From Mesostigma viride (taxonomy: Eukaryota > Streptophyta > Mesostigmatophyceae > Mesostigmatales > Mesostigmataceae), in assembly GCA_009746045.1 (NCBI GenBank), contig RPFO01000034.1, forward strand, positions 2,931,026 through 2,980,781: a DNA stretch of 49,756 nucleotides, in the 5' to 3' direction. Numbering within the stretch: position 1 is the stretch's first letter; the number at the start of each line of letters is the position of its first letter. This document shows positions 22,462 through 32,251 of the stretch, piece after piece. The position numbers and the translations under genes are program-made. Under the pieces are notes generated by a model that was not told the DNA's origin, did not search any database, and saw nothing but the letters and a program-made list of their open reading frames with translations.

Positions 22462-22790
22462 TACACAAACGAACAACCCTCATAGGTTGAGCAATCCACA
22501 AAATCATGCCATTACTGTAACAACATGGGCAAAGCATACACAAACGAACAACCATCATAGATTGAGCTAGCAATCCACAACATTATGCCATTACTGTAAC
22601 AACATGGGCAAAGCATACACAAACGAACAACCATCATAGATTGAGCTAGCAATCCACAACATCATGCCATTACTGTAACAACATGGGCAAAGCATACACA
22701 AACGAACAACCATCATAGATAGAGCAATCCACAACATCATGCCATTAATGTAATAACATGGGCAAAACATACACAAACAAATAGCCATGA
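22462..22790. repeat. ~79-bp tandem repeat, four copies
   Basis: Four head-to-tail units (starts near 22,492, 22,571, 22,650 and 22,725) built on CAATCCACAACATCATGCCA and ATGGGCAAAGCATACACAAA. The period is 75-79 bp. Non-coding. Confidence 0.85.
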
Positions 22791-22862
22791 TAGGGCATTA
22801 AGAGAATAGCCATGATTGGGGCAATAAGAGAATTTTTTTGTTCAATTCAATGATCACAATTT

Positions 22863-23382
22863 ATGCACACAGTCGATGCATTCATAAATGAGGCAGGTTC
22901 TTCCGAAAATTGGCTCCGTCGTAGAGTGTCAACGGCCAACTTGCAAACACGCACGTTACATGATATACATCCTAGTCATTATGGTCCTATACAAACGCCA
23001 GAAGGGCCTAATACCGGTTTAATTGGATCTTTAGCTACGCATAGTAAAGTAAATGAATATGTTTTCTTGTCCTTTTTATACATTACAAAAAAATCAAGTA
23101 ATTAAAAGTGAAATACCTATTTTTATACCTCCAGATCAACAAGATCAATTTAAATTCGCCCCAGAATATTTATTACTTTCTTGTTACTCTAGTGTTGAAA
23201 ATAATTATGTTCATGTGCGATATAAACCAGAATTTAGTAGTAAAGCAGAAGAAGTCGATTATTTGGGGATTTCTCTAACGCAAGCTTCAATAGCTACTTC
23301 ATTTATTCCCTTGGTGGAACATGATGATGCAAACCGAGCATTAATGGGTTGTAATATGCAAAGACAAGCAGTTCCATGACAC
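22863..23382 (+). pseudogene. rpoB: Chloroplast rpoB fragment (nuclear plastid insertion)
   Basis: About 520 bp of AT-rich sequence encodes a central part of the plastid RNA polymerase beta subunit: [10 protein letters not shown]...[20 protein letters not shown], then [20 protein letters not shown], then [20 protein letters not shown] followed by [16 protein letters not shown]. These are the hallmark HPSHYGRICPIxTPEGPNxGLI and [20 protein letters not shown] blocks. The insert is dead: three residues (R-I-C) are missing after HPSHYG, there is a frameshift after KVNEY near 23,060, and both ends are truncated. The left end fuses to unrelated sequence. Composition and codon use contrast sharply with the GC-rich neighbours. 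Plastid rather than bacterial origin is inferred from the AT-rich codon use and the nuclear context. Confidence 0.85.
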
Positions 23383-23615
23383 CAAGGTTGAGACTTACAT
23401 GCATGGGACAAGAAAAACCTCGTTGCAAGGGTTGAAACAATAACGAAATTGTATGACCACAGACACATAAAATGTAAGGCTTGCTCAGTATTATTATTTA
23501 CCCATCAATCAATTTTAAAGGCAAGGAAATGTTGAAATACGGACGACCGTCCCAAGTTCGCCAGCATTAACAAAAGCATTTCTGTGACAAGAACAGTGGG
23601 CGACCATTCCCATTA

Positions 23616-24404
23616 TTATCTTTTCCTCTTTTGTTTCTTCCCCTTCCCGGACTCGCATTCATAAGCGACGTCCGCCATCCCCAAACGATGCAAAATTTTG
23701 TTGGAGCTCTGCATCTTCTCCAACAGTTCTTGATCCGATTCCTCCTTTGCACGACGCGCTTCCTCTGCCTTCGCCTTTGCGGCCTCCACATCTGCATCTA
23801 TATCCGCCTTCACCACCATCCTGATCAAACGGTCCCGCTCCTCAGGCCTCGGGAGCGTCGGCAGTCCCACCGGCTCTGCGGCAAGAAGAGCCTCCAAAAT
23901 ATCCTTGTGCAGTCTTTGTGCTTCCACAAATCCATTATTCGTCATCAAGGTGTACGCGCATTCACGCGCCACACCCTGCAAGGAATCCCCCATGGTAACG
24001 TTAAGCCCATGAGCAAACCCGTACGCGCTGTCCCCCTCTGCCAAAATCTCGAGTCCCTGCCTGTCGAGGCGCACCAGCTCAACTTTCCGTTCCCCAGTGT
24101 GCGTTGCCGTGAAGTGGAGGACCGAGCGTGTCATTCCGGTCTTCCCCATCAACATCTGCAAACTTGCTACGTATGCGATCCCACGAGCGCACACGTCCTC
24201 CAACTTCTCGGCAAAAGGTAGATGTGTCTTGCAATACACATCCAATCCCTCCAGTGGTCTATCACATCTAAGAAATCCACACCCCCCGTATGGATCCTTG
24301 GCATGTTGGTACTCGAGGTCGTGCGCTTGTAGGAACTTGTAATGTTCCGCGCACAGTCCCTCGACCCTTACGGGCTCCGTACAGATTTTGCATTTCGTTG
24401 CCAT
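23616..24404 (-). CDS. Zinc-motif family protein A (262 aa), function unknown
   Basis: ATG 24404 was chosen because the zinc motif starts at residue 5 and the ATG directly follows CGCAG; longer in-frame ATGs at 24419 and upstream exist. Two Cys/His clusters are seen: C5-x2-C8-x9-C18-x2-H21 and C42-x4-C47-x10-C58-x2-H61. A globular domain of ~120 residues follows, then a charged coiled-coil-like region (AKAKAEEARRAKEESDQELL) and a basic tail (GKGKKQKRKR), a likely nuclear signal. The next two zinc-motif genes share the C-x4-C-x10-12-C-x2-H pattern and general layout, so the three form a local paralogous family. I know no named family that fits. Role unknown; a nuclear, nucleic-acid-related role is only suggested by the basic tail. 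Confidence 0.65.
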   Translation of the reverse strand: MATKCKICTEPVRVEGLCAEHYKFLQAHDLEYQHAKDPYGGCGFLRCDRPLEGLDVYCKTHLPFAEKLEDVCARGIAYVASLQMLMGKTGMTRSVLHFTATHTGERKVELVRLDRQGLEILAEGDSAYGFAHGLNVTMGDSLQGVARECAYTLMTNNGFVEAQRLHKDILEALLAAEPVGLPTLPRPEERDRLIRMVVKADIDADVEAAKAKAEEARRAKEESDQELLEKMQSSNKILHRLGMADVAYECESGKGKKQKRKR

Positions 24405-24630
24405 CTGCGCAATTGCCATGAGTCCCATACAGCAGCCATTGTATAACAGGGGCAATGAGCACCGTCAGAACCCCCTCTGGCGTCTTTCTCACACAATTCT
24501 CAATCTAGTCTTTTTGTGCAATAATTGTTGGTTCAAAGAAGGTCCGTTCAAAGAAGTTTTATGAGACAAAATAAATTAGTTTCAATTACACGCATCAGAT
24601 TAATCAAATCATATTTTCTCCCTCTCTTTC

Positions 24631-25203
24631 TTACTGAGCAATTCTGTCCATCCTGCCCCTCTTTGCCGGCTTCTCATCAATCTCCTCATCAAAATCACAC
24701 ACACGTCTAATCTGCTGTCTAATCTGCTCTACCAACCCCCCCTTGCGCATCAGGTCTTTCACCTCCCCCTTCAAGAGCGCTGTCACGAGTCGCGCGCACT
24801 CATACGCGGACTCCGTGGCCAGGTCCCTTCCCATATCATGCCACACTTTGGCCGTTGGACAGTCGGGATGGTCTCCCATGTAAGCCCACACATGCCTTGG
24901 CGGCTTGTCCTCTCCGCCTATCCCCTCTCCAGGTCGCATCTGTCCCACCTCCTCTATCACCCACTCTGCATCACGCAGCATGAATCGAGGCTTCTTGTCA
25001 ACATAGTACAAGACCAAAACCATGTTGTTGGGCCAAGGCTTCCACTTTTTCGTCACGATGTGACGGTCAATCGTCATCAGCCCGCTCTCGATTTCGGCAA
25101 ACAACGCCCCCCATACGTCAGAATGCTTGGGACAGAACCACTCGCTGTCCGTCGGCATTCCTTCCCATTGACAATCCGGATGTTCGCATCGAATGGGGTC
25201 CAT
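24631..25203 (-). CDS. Zinc-motif family protein B (190 aa), function unknown
   Basis: ATG 25203 lies directly after GTGCACAG. One zinc-like motif is visible, C6-x4-C11-x12-C24-x2-H27, of the same type as in proteins A and C. A domain with strand-like segments follows (MVLVLYYVDKKPRFMLRD), then a helical part and a basic end (KPAKRGRMDRIAQ). It is shorter than its neighbours and lacks the second Cys/His cluster, so it is either a reduced family member or a diverged one. The upstream spacer carries two CCAACGGCCGTTGG-type palindromes (25,259 imperfect, 25,292 perfect). No function can be assigned. Confidence 0.6.
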   Translation of the reverse strand: MDPIRCEHPDCQWEGMPTDSEWFCPKHSDVWGALFAEIESGLMTIDRHIVTKKWKPWPNNMVLVLYYVDKKPRFMLRDAEWVIEEVGQMRPGEGIGGEDKPPRHVWAYMGDHPDCPTAKVWHDMGRDLATESAYECARLVTALLKGEVKDLMRKGGLVEQIRQQIRRVCDFDEEIDEKPAKRGRMDRIAQ

Positions 25204-25396
25204 CTGTGCACATCGATATTTTTTACACCACCCGCAAACGCACGCATTCAGCAGGGTCAACGGCCGTTGGCCCTGTTAAATTCCACACACCCAACGGCCG
25301 TTGGCCTTAGACGCACAAAACTTGACACCATCAGGCGATTTTTTCCAAATGATTCTTCTTTATTAAATAAATTTACATTCATCCTAAAATCACATT

Positions 25397-25741
25397 CTAG
25401 TCAACATCCTCCCCATCTTTAGTGGGTTGCATTCGACCCCAATTGTCGTTCATAAAACTGACCAAAACATGAGCCGGAGTCCCCACATCCTCCTCACGCC
25501 TCAATTTACGCAATACACCTTTAGCAATTCCACCATACCCATCAACCTCCGACATCATCATGCCCACGCCATCAAGACGTTCAGCGTGCAATTGCCCGTC
25601 CTCTTCGAGAACCAGATCGGGCAGGTCTTCCAGTTCGGCCTCCACAATCTCTATCAGGTTTTCCTTTGTAGTCTCCCCCCCTTCCTTTCCTTCTTTTCCG
25701 CACTCCATCCTACACCCTGCCCCTGCACAACCGACGTCCAT
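25397..25741 (-). CDS. Small acidic protein (103-114 aa), unknown
   Basis: ATG 25741 gives 114 aa; ATG 25708 (MECGKEGKEGG) gives 103 aa and lies just after a TTGTGCAG acceptor-like string. The sequence is acidic (ENLIEIVEAELEDLPDLVLE) with a Met-rich centre, a basic patch (LRKLRREED) and an acidic end. No domain is recognised. It sits between two zinc-motif genes in the same orientation and could be real or a remnant of a longer gene. Confidence 0.4.
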   Translation of the reverse strand: MDVGCAGAGCRMECGKEGKEGGETTKENLIEIVEAELEDLPDLVLEEDGQLHAERLDGVGMMMSEVDGYGGIAKGVLRKLRREEDVGTPAHVLVSFMNDNWGRMQPTKDGEDVD

Positions 25742-25812
25742 GGCAAGTTAAGAAACGGACTCAGCTCACAGGACATTTTGCAAGTCCAACGGCCGTTGGC
25801 GACCAAAAACAC

Positions 25813-26595
25813 CTAGTCGCATGCATTCCTTGCTCTCTCCACCAAAGCAGAGGCCAGGACGACCCTTTCCACGACCTTTTCAATTTCCTCCCCCTCAGCA
25901 TCAGCAACAACGGTCATGGCAAATCGGGCTTGGCGCTTAACCCCCGATGCCAGAACGGCAGCCATCTCCACACGAGTTTTTGAGACTTCAACAGGTACAG
26001 GCAATTCGCCGACCGCAAAAGTAAGCCTTGCGAGGTGCGGGACCCACCAATCACCTTCCAAAAATCCGCAACCCCATCCAATCATGAAATACAACAACAG
26101 GTCTGCGCCCATGGCGCCTGCGATATCCAAGTCGTCATGCGAAACAATCGCATGCACGTCATCCTCCGAGCACAGCATCCATGTAAAAACGGCGTCCCCG
26201 AAACCTTGGCAGTAGGCATACGAGTCAAAGTCAGGGTGATTCAACATCCATTCCCGCGACCTGACCGCCATTCTTTCCAGACTTCCAGCACTGTCCACCT
26301 CAAAACTCAGGACAAGAGGTCCTTCACCAGCACTGGACTCGCCATGCACAAACAACAAGCCTCCTTTGATCACCTCTTGCATCTCCCCTGACAACTTGGC
26401 GTGTCCATCACAAAAAGGCATGCAATCCGTCCCGAATGGAAGCTGGCAATCCCGGGCGATACACCCCCCCTTTTTTGCAAACAAATCCTTCACCCTCCCT
26501 GCCATTCCCGTTCGCACGCTGACATGACGCACGCACAAGTCATCCCCTCCTGCTCTCGCTTCCTGGCACCACGCAACCGTGCATTTGACCGCCAT
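25813..26595 (-). CDS. Zinc-motif family protein C (260 aa), function unknown
   Basis: ATG 26595 directly follows GTCGCAG. Two zinc-like clusters are seen: C5-x4-C10-x10-C21-x2-H24 and C45-x4-C50-x11-C62-x2-H65, the best examples of the family motif in this window. The remaining ~190 residues form a domain with several hydrophobic stretches (MGADLLLYFMIGWGCGFLEG) but no clear membrane helix or catalytic motif. The 5' leader (26,598-26,890) is a duplicate of the leader of the next gene upstream. Paralogue of proteins A and B; function unknown. Confidence 0.65.
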   Translation of the reverse strand: MAVKCTVAWCQEARAGGDDLCVRHVSVRTGMAGRVKDLFAKKGGCIARDCQLPFGTDCMPFCDGHAKLSGEMQEVIKGGLLFVHGESSAGEGPLVLSFEVDSAGSLERMAVRSREWMLNHPDFDSYAYCQGFGDAVFTWMLCSEDDVHAIVSHDDLDIAGAMGADLLLYFMIGWGCGFLEGDWWVPHLARLTFAVGELPVPVEVSKTRVEMAAVLASGVKRQARFAMTVVADAEGEEIEKVVERVVLASALVERARNACD

Positions 26596-26597
26596 CT

Positions 26598-26890
26598 GCG
26601 ACCACCAACACCGTTTGATACACATTTCTCACCGTCAACGGCCGTTGGCTTGAAACAACAAGAATGATTTATTACTCGCACGAAAATCACACCATTTTCC
26701 AGCCTCCAACGGCCGTTGGCGCACGAAAAATGCACGAAAAAAATTTTTATTATGCATTTATTGATTACATCCATAGTGCCACGTGGCGAATCACACCCAA
26801 CTTTCCAGCTGCCAACGGCCGTTGGCGCAAAGAAAATCAAACCCTAATTTGCAGGTTCCAACGGCCGTTGGCGCAAAGAAAATCACACCC
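26598..26890 (-). repeat. Duplicated gene leader, copy 1 (three palindromes plus one variant)
   Basis: This spacer is shared with 27,522-27,800 at about 80% identity by eye. Both contain CCGTTTGATA next to the start codon, then GTCAACGGCCGTTGGC, a T/A-rich block, CCAACGGCCGTTGG followed by GCGCACGAAAAATG, the string ATTACATCCATxGTGCCACG, and further palindromes. It presumably carries the promoter and 5' UTR of the gene to its left. On the minus strand GGTGAGAAATG...GCAG|ATG could be a very short 5' UTR intron. Confidence 0.7.
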
Positions 26891-26896
26891 AACACT

Positions 26897-27514
26897 TCAG
26901 TCGCATAATCGATTCGCGTCAGTCACGCACTCGAACTTGTACTCCTGCCCCAGCGCGGACATCACCTCACGAACCGCTTTCTCAAACTCGTCAACACCGT
27001 CGGGTCCCCACTCATGCACGTATTCCCTCAACCAGAACATGCAATCTCCAGCAGACACGAACAGCCGGTCGATGATCAGGTCAGTGTGATGCTTGAAGTA
27101 CTTGCCGTCCTTCAAGATGACCCATTCGAACCGTCCCACCTCCCCTAAACCCTTAAACCCTTCTCCCCTATCATATGGCCGCGTCATCTGTATCCAACTT
27201 TCATTACCATCAGCATCGATCGACTGAAAACAAATTGGGCTGGGTATTGATGGATCATAGGGCCTTATAGCACCACACCTCACAAGCACCTCCTCAAATG
27301 GCTCTACGGTCGGGTTTGGGAGTCCCCGACCCTCGATATTGAAAACAAGAGCCGCGGCCTTCGCGACATCCGGTTTCAAAAGAGACCTTTCACCCTCCTT
27401 GGGCTTAAAATCCAGCTTAATGTCCGGCAGAAGCCTGAGCGCGCTCTTAACCACTCCCAGAAGCCTGTCTTCCAAGTTGATCCACTCGCCCCCCTCCGTC
27501 CTGTAGAACGTCAT
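26897..27514 (-). CDS. Unknown protein D (205 aa)
   Basis: ATG 27514 (MTFYRTEGGEWINLEDRLLG) lies directly after GGGTTGCAG. The protein is mixed alpha/beta in appearance, with IKLDFKPKEGERSLLKPDVA, FNIEGRGLPNPTVEPFEEVL and a C-terminal part DCMFWLREYVHEWGPDGVDE. No zinc motif, signal peptide or membrane segment is seen. A truncated duplicate of its last ~28 codons lies at 27,882-27,800, which suggests that a second copy once existed there. Function unknown. Confidence 0.6.
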   Translation of the reverse strand: MTFYRTEGGEWINLEDRLLGVVKSALRLLPDIKLDFKPKEGERSLLKPDVAKAAALVFNIEGRGLPNPTVEPFEEVLVRCGAIRPYDPSIPSPICFQSIDADGNESWIQMTRPYDRGEGFKGLGEVGRFEWVILKDGKYFKHHTDLIIDRLFVSAGDCMFWLREYVHEWGPDGVDEFEKAVREVMSALGQEYKFECVTDANRLCD

Positions 27515-27521
27515 CTGCAAC

Positions 27522-27800
27522 CCACCGACACCGTTTGATATACATTTCTCACCGTCAACGGCCGTTGGCTTGAAAAAACAACAAGAATTTTAAGATTTAT
27601 TACGCGCACAAAGCACACACTAGTTTTCAGTCTCCAACGGCCGTTGGCGCACGAAAAATGTTTTATTATGCATTTATTAATTACATCCATGGTGCCACGT
27701 GGCAAACCACACCCTACTTCCGGTTGCAAAGAAAATCAAACCCTAATTTGCAAGTTCCAACGGCCGTTGGCGCAAGAAAATCACACCCAAAATTTCTTCA
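27522..27800 (-). repeat. Duplicated gene leader, copy 2
   Basis: Partner of 26,598-26,890, lying just upstream of gene D. It has the same order of strings: CACCGTTTGATATACATTTC, GTCAACGGCCGTTGGC, CCAACGGCCGTTGG with GCGCACGAAAAATG, ATTACATCCATGGTGCCACG, then CCAACGGCCGTTGG with GCGCAAGAAAATCACACCC. Confidence 0.7.
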
Positions 27801-27882
27801 GTCGCAGAATCCATTCCCCTCACGCAGTCGAACAGGGGTACTGTTCCCCCAGCGCGGACATCGCCTCACAAATCGCCCTGGG
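27800..27882 (-). pseudogene. Truncated copy of the 3' end of gene D
   Basis: On the minus strand this reads A-I-C-E-AMSALGEQYPCSTA-stop. It matches the end of gene D (V-R-E-VMSALGQEYKFECVTDANR) at DNA level (CCCAGCGCGGACATC.CCTCAC in both). It is cut off at its 5' side by the MYND gene remnant that ends at 27,899. Confidence 0.7.
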
Positions 27883-27898
27883 GTACGATTTAGTCCCC

Positions 27899-28687
27899 TC
27901 AAAAAACCTTGAACATTTCACCTTTGAACTTGAAATGCACTTCACCCCCCATCCGAATTACAAGTCCGGCCAAATTGACACCAGACCAGCTGTCTGTAAC
28001 GTCGCCGTGCATAGTGCTGAGAGACTTTCTCGCCTCACGATACTTGTTACACCACTTCTTGTGTTCCTCCCAGTCCGCACGCTGGCATTCGGCAGCACAA
28101 TACCGGACGTCTCGACAACCCCCGCACTTGCGGTGGACACCCTCTCACAGAGCACGCCTGATTCGAGCAACACTTTGGAAGCGAGCCGAGCATCGGCCCT
28201 CCCACCCCCGGGAGAACGATCATCCGTGAAAACGTCAATTTCACGGACTCGGAATTCCCGAATGTAAAATGGAAACCTTCAAACCCCCCCCCTCTACTCT
28301 CGCCGATACGGTCAATCTCGGCTGCGCCTCACTCGCGTCTGGAAATTTCCCCCACTGGTCTTTCTCCCACTGGTCCCACCCAACCTTTCCGACATACGAC
28401 ACCAAAAGTCGAAACTCGACGTCTCGATTGAGTGGAACCCGATCCGCCGGCGTGGGCTTGTAGAATCCGCCAGCCAAGGCGAAGTACATGTCCAGCAACT
28501 GGAGCTTAATCTGTCGTCCTACTGAGGCGAACGAGTCATACACGACCAAAACCGCAAACTGGCGACCCAGGCGCTTCTCGTGCTGCCGTACCCATCCGTG
28601 GATCTCGCGAGCCCGGTTAAGTACGTTTGCTGCCACGCAGGCAATCGCAGCGCGGGTCGAAGATTCCAGCTCGCCCGTCTCCGCCAT
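27899..28687 (-). pseudogene. MYND-finger protein, broken paralogue
   Basis: ATG 28687 (MAETGELESSTRAAIACVAA) starts ~130 residues paralogous to the intact MYND gene at 34.5-33.7 kb. Shared blocks are GRQFAVLVVYDSF versus GRHLAVLLAFDSF and REFRLLVSYVGK versus REFRLLVSFITK. The frame then breaks at a C9 run (28,284-28,292 on the plus strand) and again near 28,110. Reading across these, a MYND finger is seen: CSNQAC, then RGCRDVRYCAAECQRADWEE, then HKKWC. The order of domains is therefore the same as in the intact paralogue. Either the gene is dead or two homopolymers are misread. MYND fingers usually mediate protein-protein contacts; the role here is unknown. Confidence 0.7.
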
Positions 28688-28921
28688 CCCTCCCCTGCGC
28701 CAATTGGCACGTGCGTAATACGTAAGTAATATTTTACTCAACCCCCCTTTTGACATTTCTCCATCCCAACGGCCGTTGGCGCAAGAAAATCACACCCAAA
28801 GTCAACGATTGATGACGGCCTCATATAGCAAAATTGAAGATTAAAATTATTGATACATCATCCACAAAACTCCTAATCGAAATAGGTATCCCTCCAATCG
28901 GACAAGAAAAGAGGCTTCTCG

Positions 28922-29880
28922 TCAATTCTGGGCAAAATCGGCCCAACTCCCCACCCTTGCCAAATCCCTGATATAGAAATCAAGTTCCACCTCATTCTCA
29001 TCCCCGCAAAAGCGAAGGATTTCGGATCCATCTTCCCATTCGTCCCATTCCCCACTAGCTTTAGCTTTCTGTGTAAATTTTTGTATGACAATTTCGGCCA
29101 CGAGGTTCTCAACCCCTCTATTCCTGTCCTCCAGAAGCCTTAAAGCCTCAGACGTCACATCAGTAGACGTCTCCCCTCTGTCCAACAGCCACAGCGCCAG
29201 TCCAAATTCGGCGGCATCCAGAGGAAGACTCTCCAAGTACGACGGCGTCAGCCAATCACGAAAACCGCGATTGGTACGTTCGTTCGAAAAGTAGAGCATG
29301 CTCTTCAATCCCCATATATACTCATTAGCAGCCAGCATCTCCATCTCCTTAGCCACCTTTTCCCTCTCCTCAACTTGCTGTTTTAAGTCCTCGTCTCTCT
29401 CGAGCTCGCTTACGTCAAAATACACCTCCCACATACACCTCTCGTCTCGAAAGTCACGGGACCAATCCTCCCAGTAACCCCGAACTGCAGTCATTCTGTC
29501 AAACGTCTCCAGACAGACCCTTCGGAACGCCCCCCCCTTTCCGCCAGCTGCTCCTTCCCTAGATACGCGTGAAATGGTCTAGTAGACCACAAATACGGCG
29601 TAAATGGCACTCGTGGCACTCTTCTGTCCGCCACCGAAACACAAAATACCCGCCATCGACAGCCAAGCCCAGCAACCGCAGCTTGCGCCTTCCGACTCAC
29701 GCACTCAAAACGTGCCTGATCAATCAAGCCTAGGAAACTGGCAACATGCGTTACCACCTCCAGCGGCATATCCATCAGGTGAAGCACAGCCACCATCTCC
29801 GTCCTCTTGTTAGCTCCAACCTCGCAGGAGGCGCCCTTGTCCTCCGTCTGCCTCTTCTGTTTGCTCTTCCCTACTCCCAT
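28922..29880 (-). pseudogene. F-box-like protein, one frameshift
   Basis: ATG 29880 (MGVGKSKQKRQTEDKGASCE) leads into an F-box-like segment, DMPLEVVTHVASFLGLIDQARFE split here as MPLEVVTHVASFLG and IDQARFECVSRKA. The frame breaks at a C8 run (29,530-29,537). After a one-base shift the protein continues as VCLETFDRMTAVRGYWEDW..., then a coiled-coil-like Glu/Lys region, EYIWGLKSMLYFSNE, LESLPLDAAEFGLALWLLD and an acidic end (stop at 28,922). The paralogue at 33.4-32.5 kb has the same order of blocks in one open frame, supporting a single gene here of about 315 aa. F-box proteins are usually substrate adaptors of SCF ubiquitin ligases; the substrate is unknown. Confidence 0.65.
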
Positions 29881-30009
29881 TCGCCTGCATACACACCAGC
29901 CAAAACAGTATTTTGAGGCATCCTATTCACTACGAATTATTCGTGCCACAGGATACACATTTTTTTAAACACATCTTCATCTTTTTCTGGCCCTTATGGG
30001 CAGAAAAAT

Positions 30010-31350
30010 GTTATAACCACCACTAAGCTGCTTGAAAGACACATCCTGCCTTACTGCCACAAATGAAATGCACATGATAATGTTTTTCAATTCCAACGGC
30101 CGTTGGCTCACAACCCCCCTGTGGGAAGGGTGGATGCCTTACGAACCAGTCAACCACATCTTTATGCTCAGCTAGATTTTTGGAGGCCTTTCTTGGAAGG
30201 CACATGGTAATAACCATCACTAAGCTGCATGAAAGACACATCCTGCCTTACTGCCACCAAATGAAAAGAATGAAATGCACATGATAATGTTTTTCCAATT
30301 CCAACGGCCGTTGGCTCACAACCCCCTGTGGGAAGGGTGGATGCCTTACGAACCAGTCAACCACATCTTTATGCTCAGCTAGATTTTTGGAGGCCTTTCT
30401 TGGAAGGCACATGGTAATAACCATCACTAAGCTGCATGAAAGACACATCCTGCCAAACTGCCACCAAATGAAATGCACATGATAATGTTTTTCCAATTCC
30501 AACGGCCGTTGGCTCACAACCCCCCTATGGGAAGAATGGATGCCTTACGAACCAGTCAACCACATCTTTATGCTCAGCTAGATTTTTGGAGGCCTTTCTA
30601 GGAGAAAAATGGTAAATAGCCACACTAAGCTGCATGAAAGACACATCCTGCCTTATTGCCACCCAATGAAACGAATGAAATGCACATGATAATGTTTTTC
30701 CAATTCCAACGGCCGTTGGCTCACAACCCCCCTGTGGGAAGGGTGGATGCCTTACGAACCAGTCAACCACATCTTTATGCTCAGCTAGATTTTTGGAGGC
30801 CTTTCTAGGAGAAAATGGTAATAACCACCACTAAGCTGCATGAAAGACACATCCTGCCTTATTGCCACCCAATGAAACGAATGAAATGCACATGATAATG
30901 TTTTTCAAGTCTAACGGCCGTTGGCTCACAACCCCCTGTGGGAAGGGTGGATGCCTTACGAACCATTCAACCACATCTTTATGCTCAGCTAGATTTTTGG
31001 AGGCCTTTCTAGGAGAAAAATGGTAATAACCATCACTAAGCTGCATGAAAGACACATCCTGCCTTACTGCCACCAAATGAAAATGAGAATGAAATGCACA
31101 TGATAATGTTTTTCCAATTCCAACGGCCGTTGGCTCACAACCCCCCTGTGGGAAGGGTGGATGCCTTACGAACCAGTCAAGCCCATCTTTAAGCTCAGCT
31201 ACTTTTTTTGGAGGCCTTTCTAGGAGAAAAATGGTAAATAGCCACCACTAAGCTGCATAAAAGACACATCCTGCCTTATTGCCACCCAATGAAACGAATG
31301 AAATGCACATGGTAATGTTTTTCAAGTCTAACGGCCGTTGGCTCACAACC
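30010..31350. repeat. ~207-bp tandem array built on CCAACGGCCGTTGG
   Basis: Seven palindrome positions lie near 30,093, 30,301, 30,499, 30,706, 30,911, 31,120 and 31,328, spaced 198-209 bp. Each unit continues GCTCACAACCCCCCTGTGGG, GATGCCTTACGAACCAGTCA, TTTTTGGAGGCCTTTCT and ACTAAGCTGCATGAAAGACA. The units at 30,911 and 31,328 have CTAACGGCCGTTGG. Open minus frames through it are repeat translations. Confidence 0.9.
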
Positions 31351-31730
31351 CCCCTCGGGTAGAGGCCAGTCAGAAGTAGTGTCCACCAAACTGTTCCCCC
31401 CACACCCACAGTTGTCCTTGTCCACATACCTTTCCAGTACAGTTGTCCTCAGCTTCTCAGCAACGGGCGACTCCTCTCCTTGCTGCCTTGACAGATATCA
31501 CATAAACAAAACACGATCACGAGAGCATCAGGATTGTTAGAGGTTTCCTCCATCAAAAACCGTAAGATACACACATCTCAAAAACCAACTTTCTTGTCCT
31601 CCCAAATAACATATGTTTTTAAATGTAAAATAAATCACATTCATATTCTGTCACTTGATTTAACCACACAATTTTTCAGGTCCAACGCCCGTTGGCATTA
31701 CGCCTCTTCCCGGTAAAAGAGTATTTATTG
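31351..31730. other. Intergenic, no gene seen
   Basis: Spacer between the 207-bp array and a foldback element. It contains a degenerate palindrome CCAACGCCCGTTGG at 31,682. Confidence 0.5.
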
Positions 31731-31929
31731 CTCCAACCCCACAAAAAACTCGTTCCGGACCTGATCGAAGCGAAGAGCACTGCCAGGGATCGGAGTCGAG
31801 CCAGATTTGTGTGCGGAACATGATGGCTGGCCTACCTCACTCCCCAACATCAATGTGGACCTGGGTTCGAACCCTGTCAGTGCTATTCGCTTCGAACAGT
31901 TCCGGAACGAGTTTTTTGTGGGTGTGGAG
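31731..31929. mobile_element. ~200-bp foldback/MITE-like element
   Basis: Arms 31,731-31,786 and 31,876-31,929 are inverted copies, about 89% identical over ~54 bp. Both contain CCCACAAAAAACTCGTTCCG and the TCGAAGCGAA core. The ~90-bp loop includes GGGTTCGAACCC, which matches the pol III B-box consensus. I find no convincing target-site duplication. Confidence 0.7.
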
Positions 31930-32251
31930 AAATAATGTCGACATTTTCGGTGACTGTTCAGCCTAAAAAAATCACAAGCAGATGCGACGGCCCCTCCATT
32001 AAACAAATTATCCACCACTGTTGCGCTACACTAGCAATGTTTGTCAAGGTCCAACGGCCGTTGGCATCAAATAAATCACAACCATTGGTCACTCCATTTA
32101 ACAAAATACCCACAACTTTTTAACCACACTAGAAATGTTTTTTGAGGTCCAACGGCCGTTGGAATCCAAAAAATGCCGAATTCATGTCAAATTTATATAA
32201 ATGTGACAGTTGACAGAATTAGAGATAATTAAATTATAAAACCCAGCTTTA

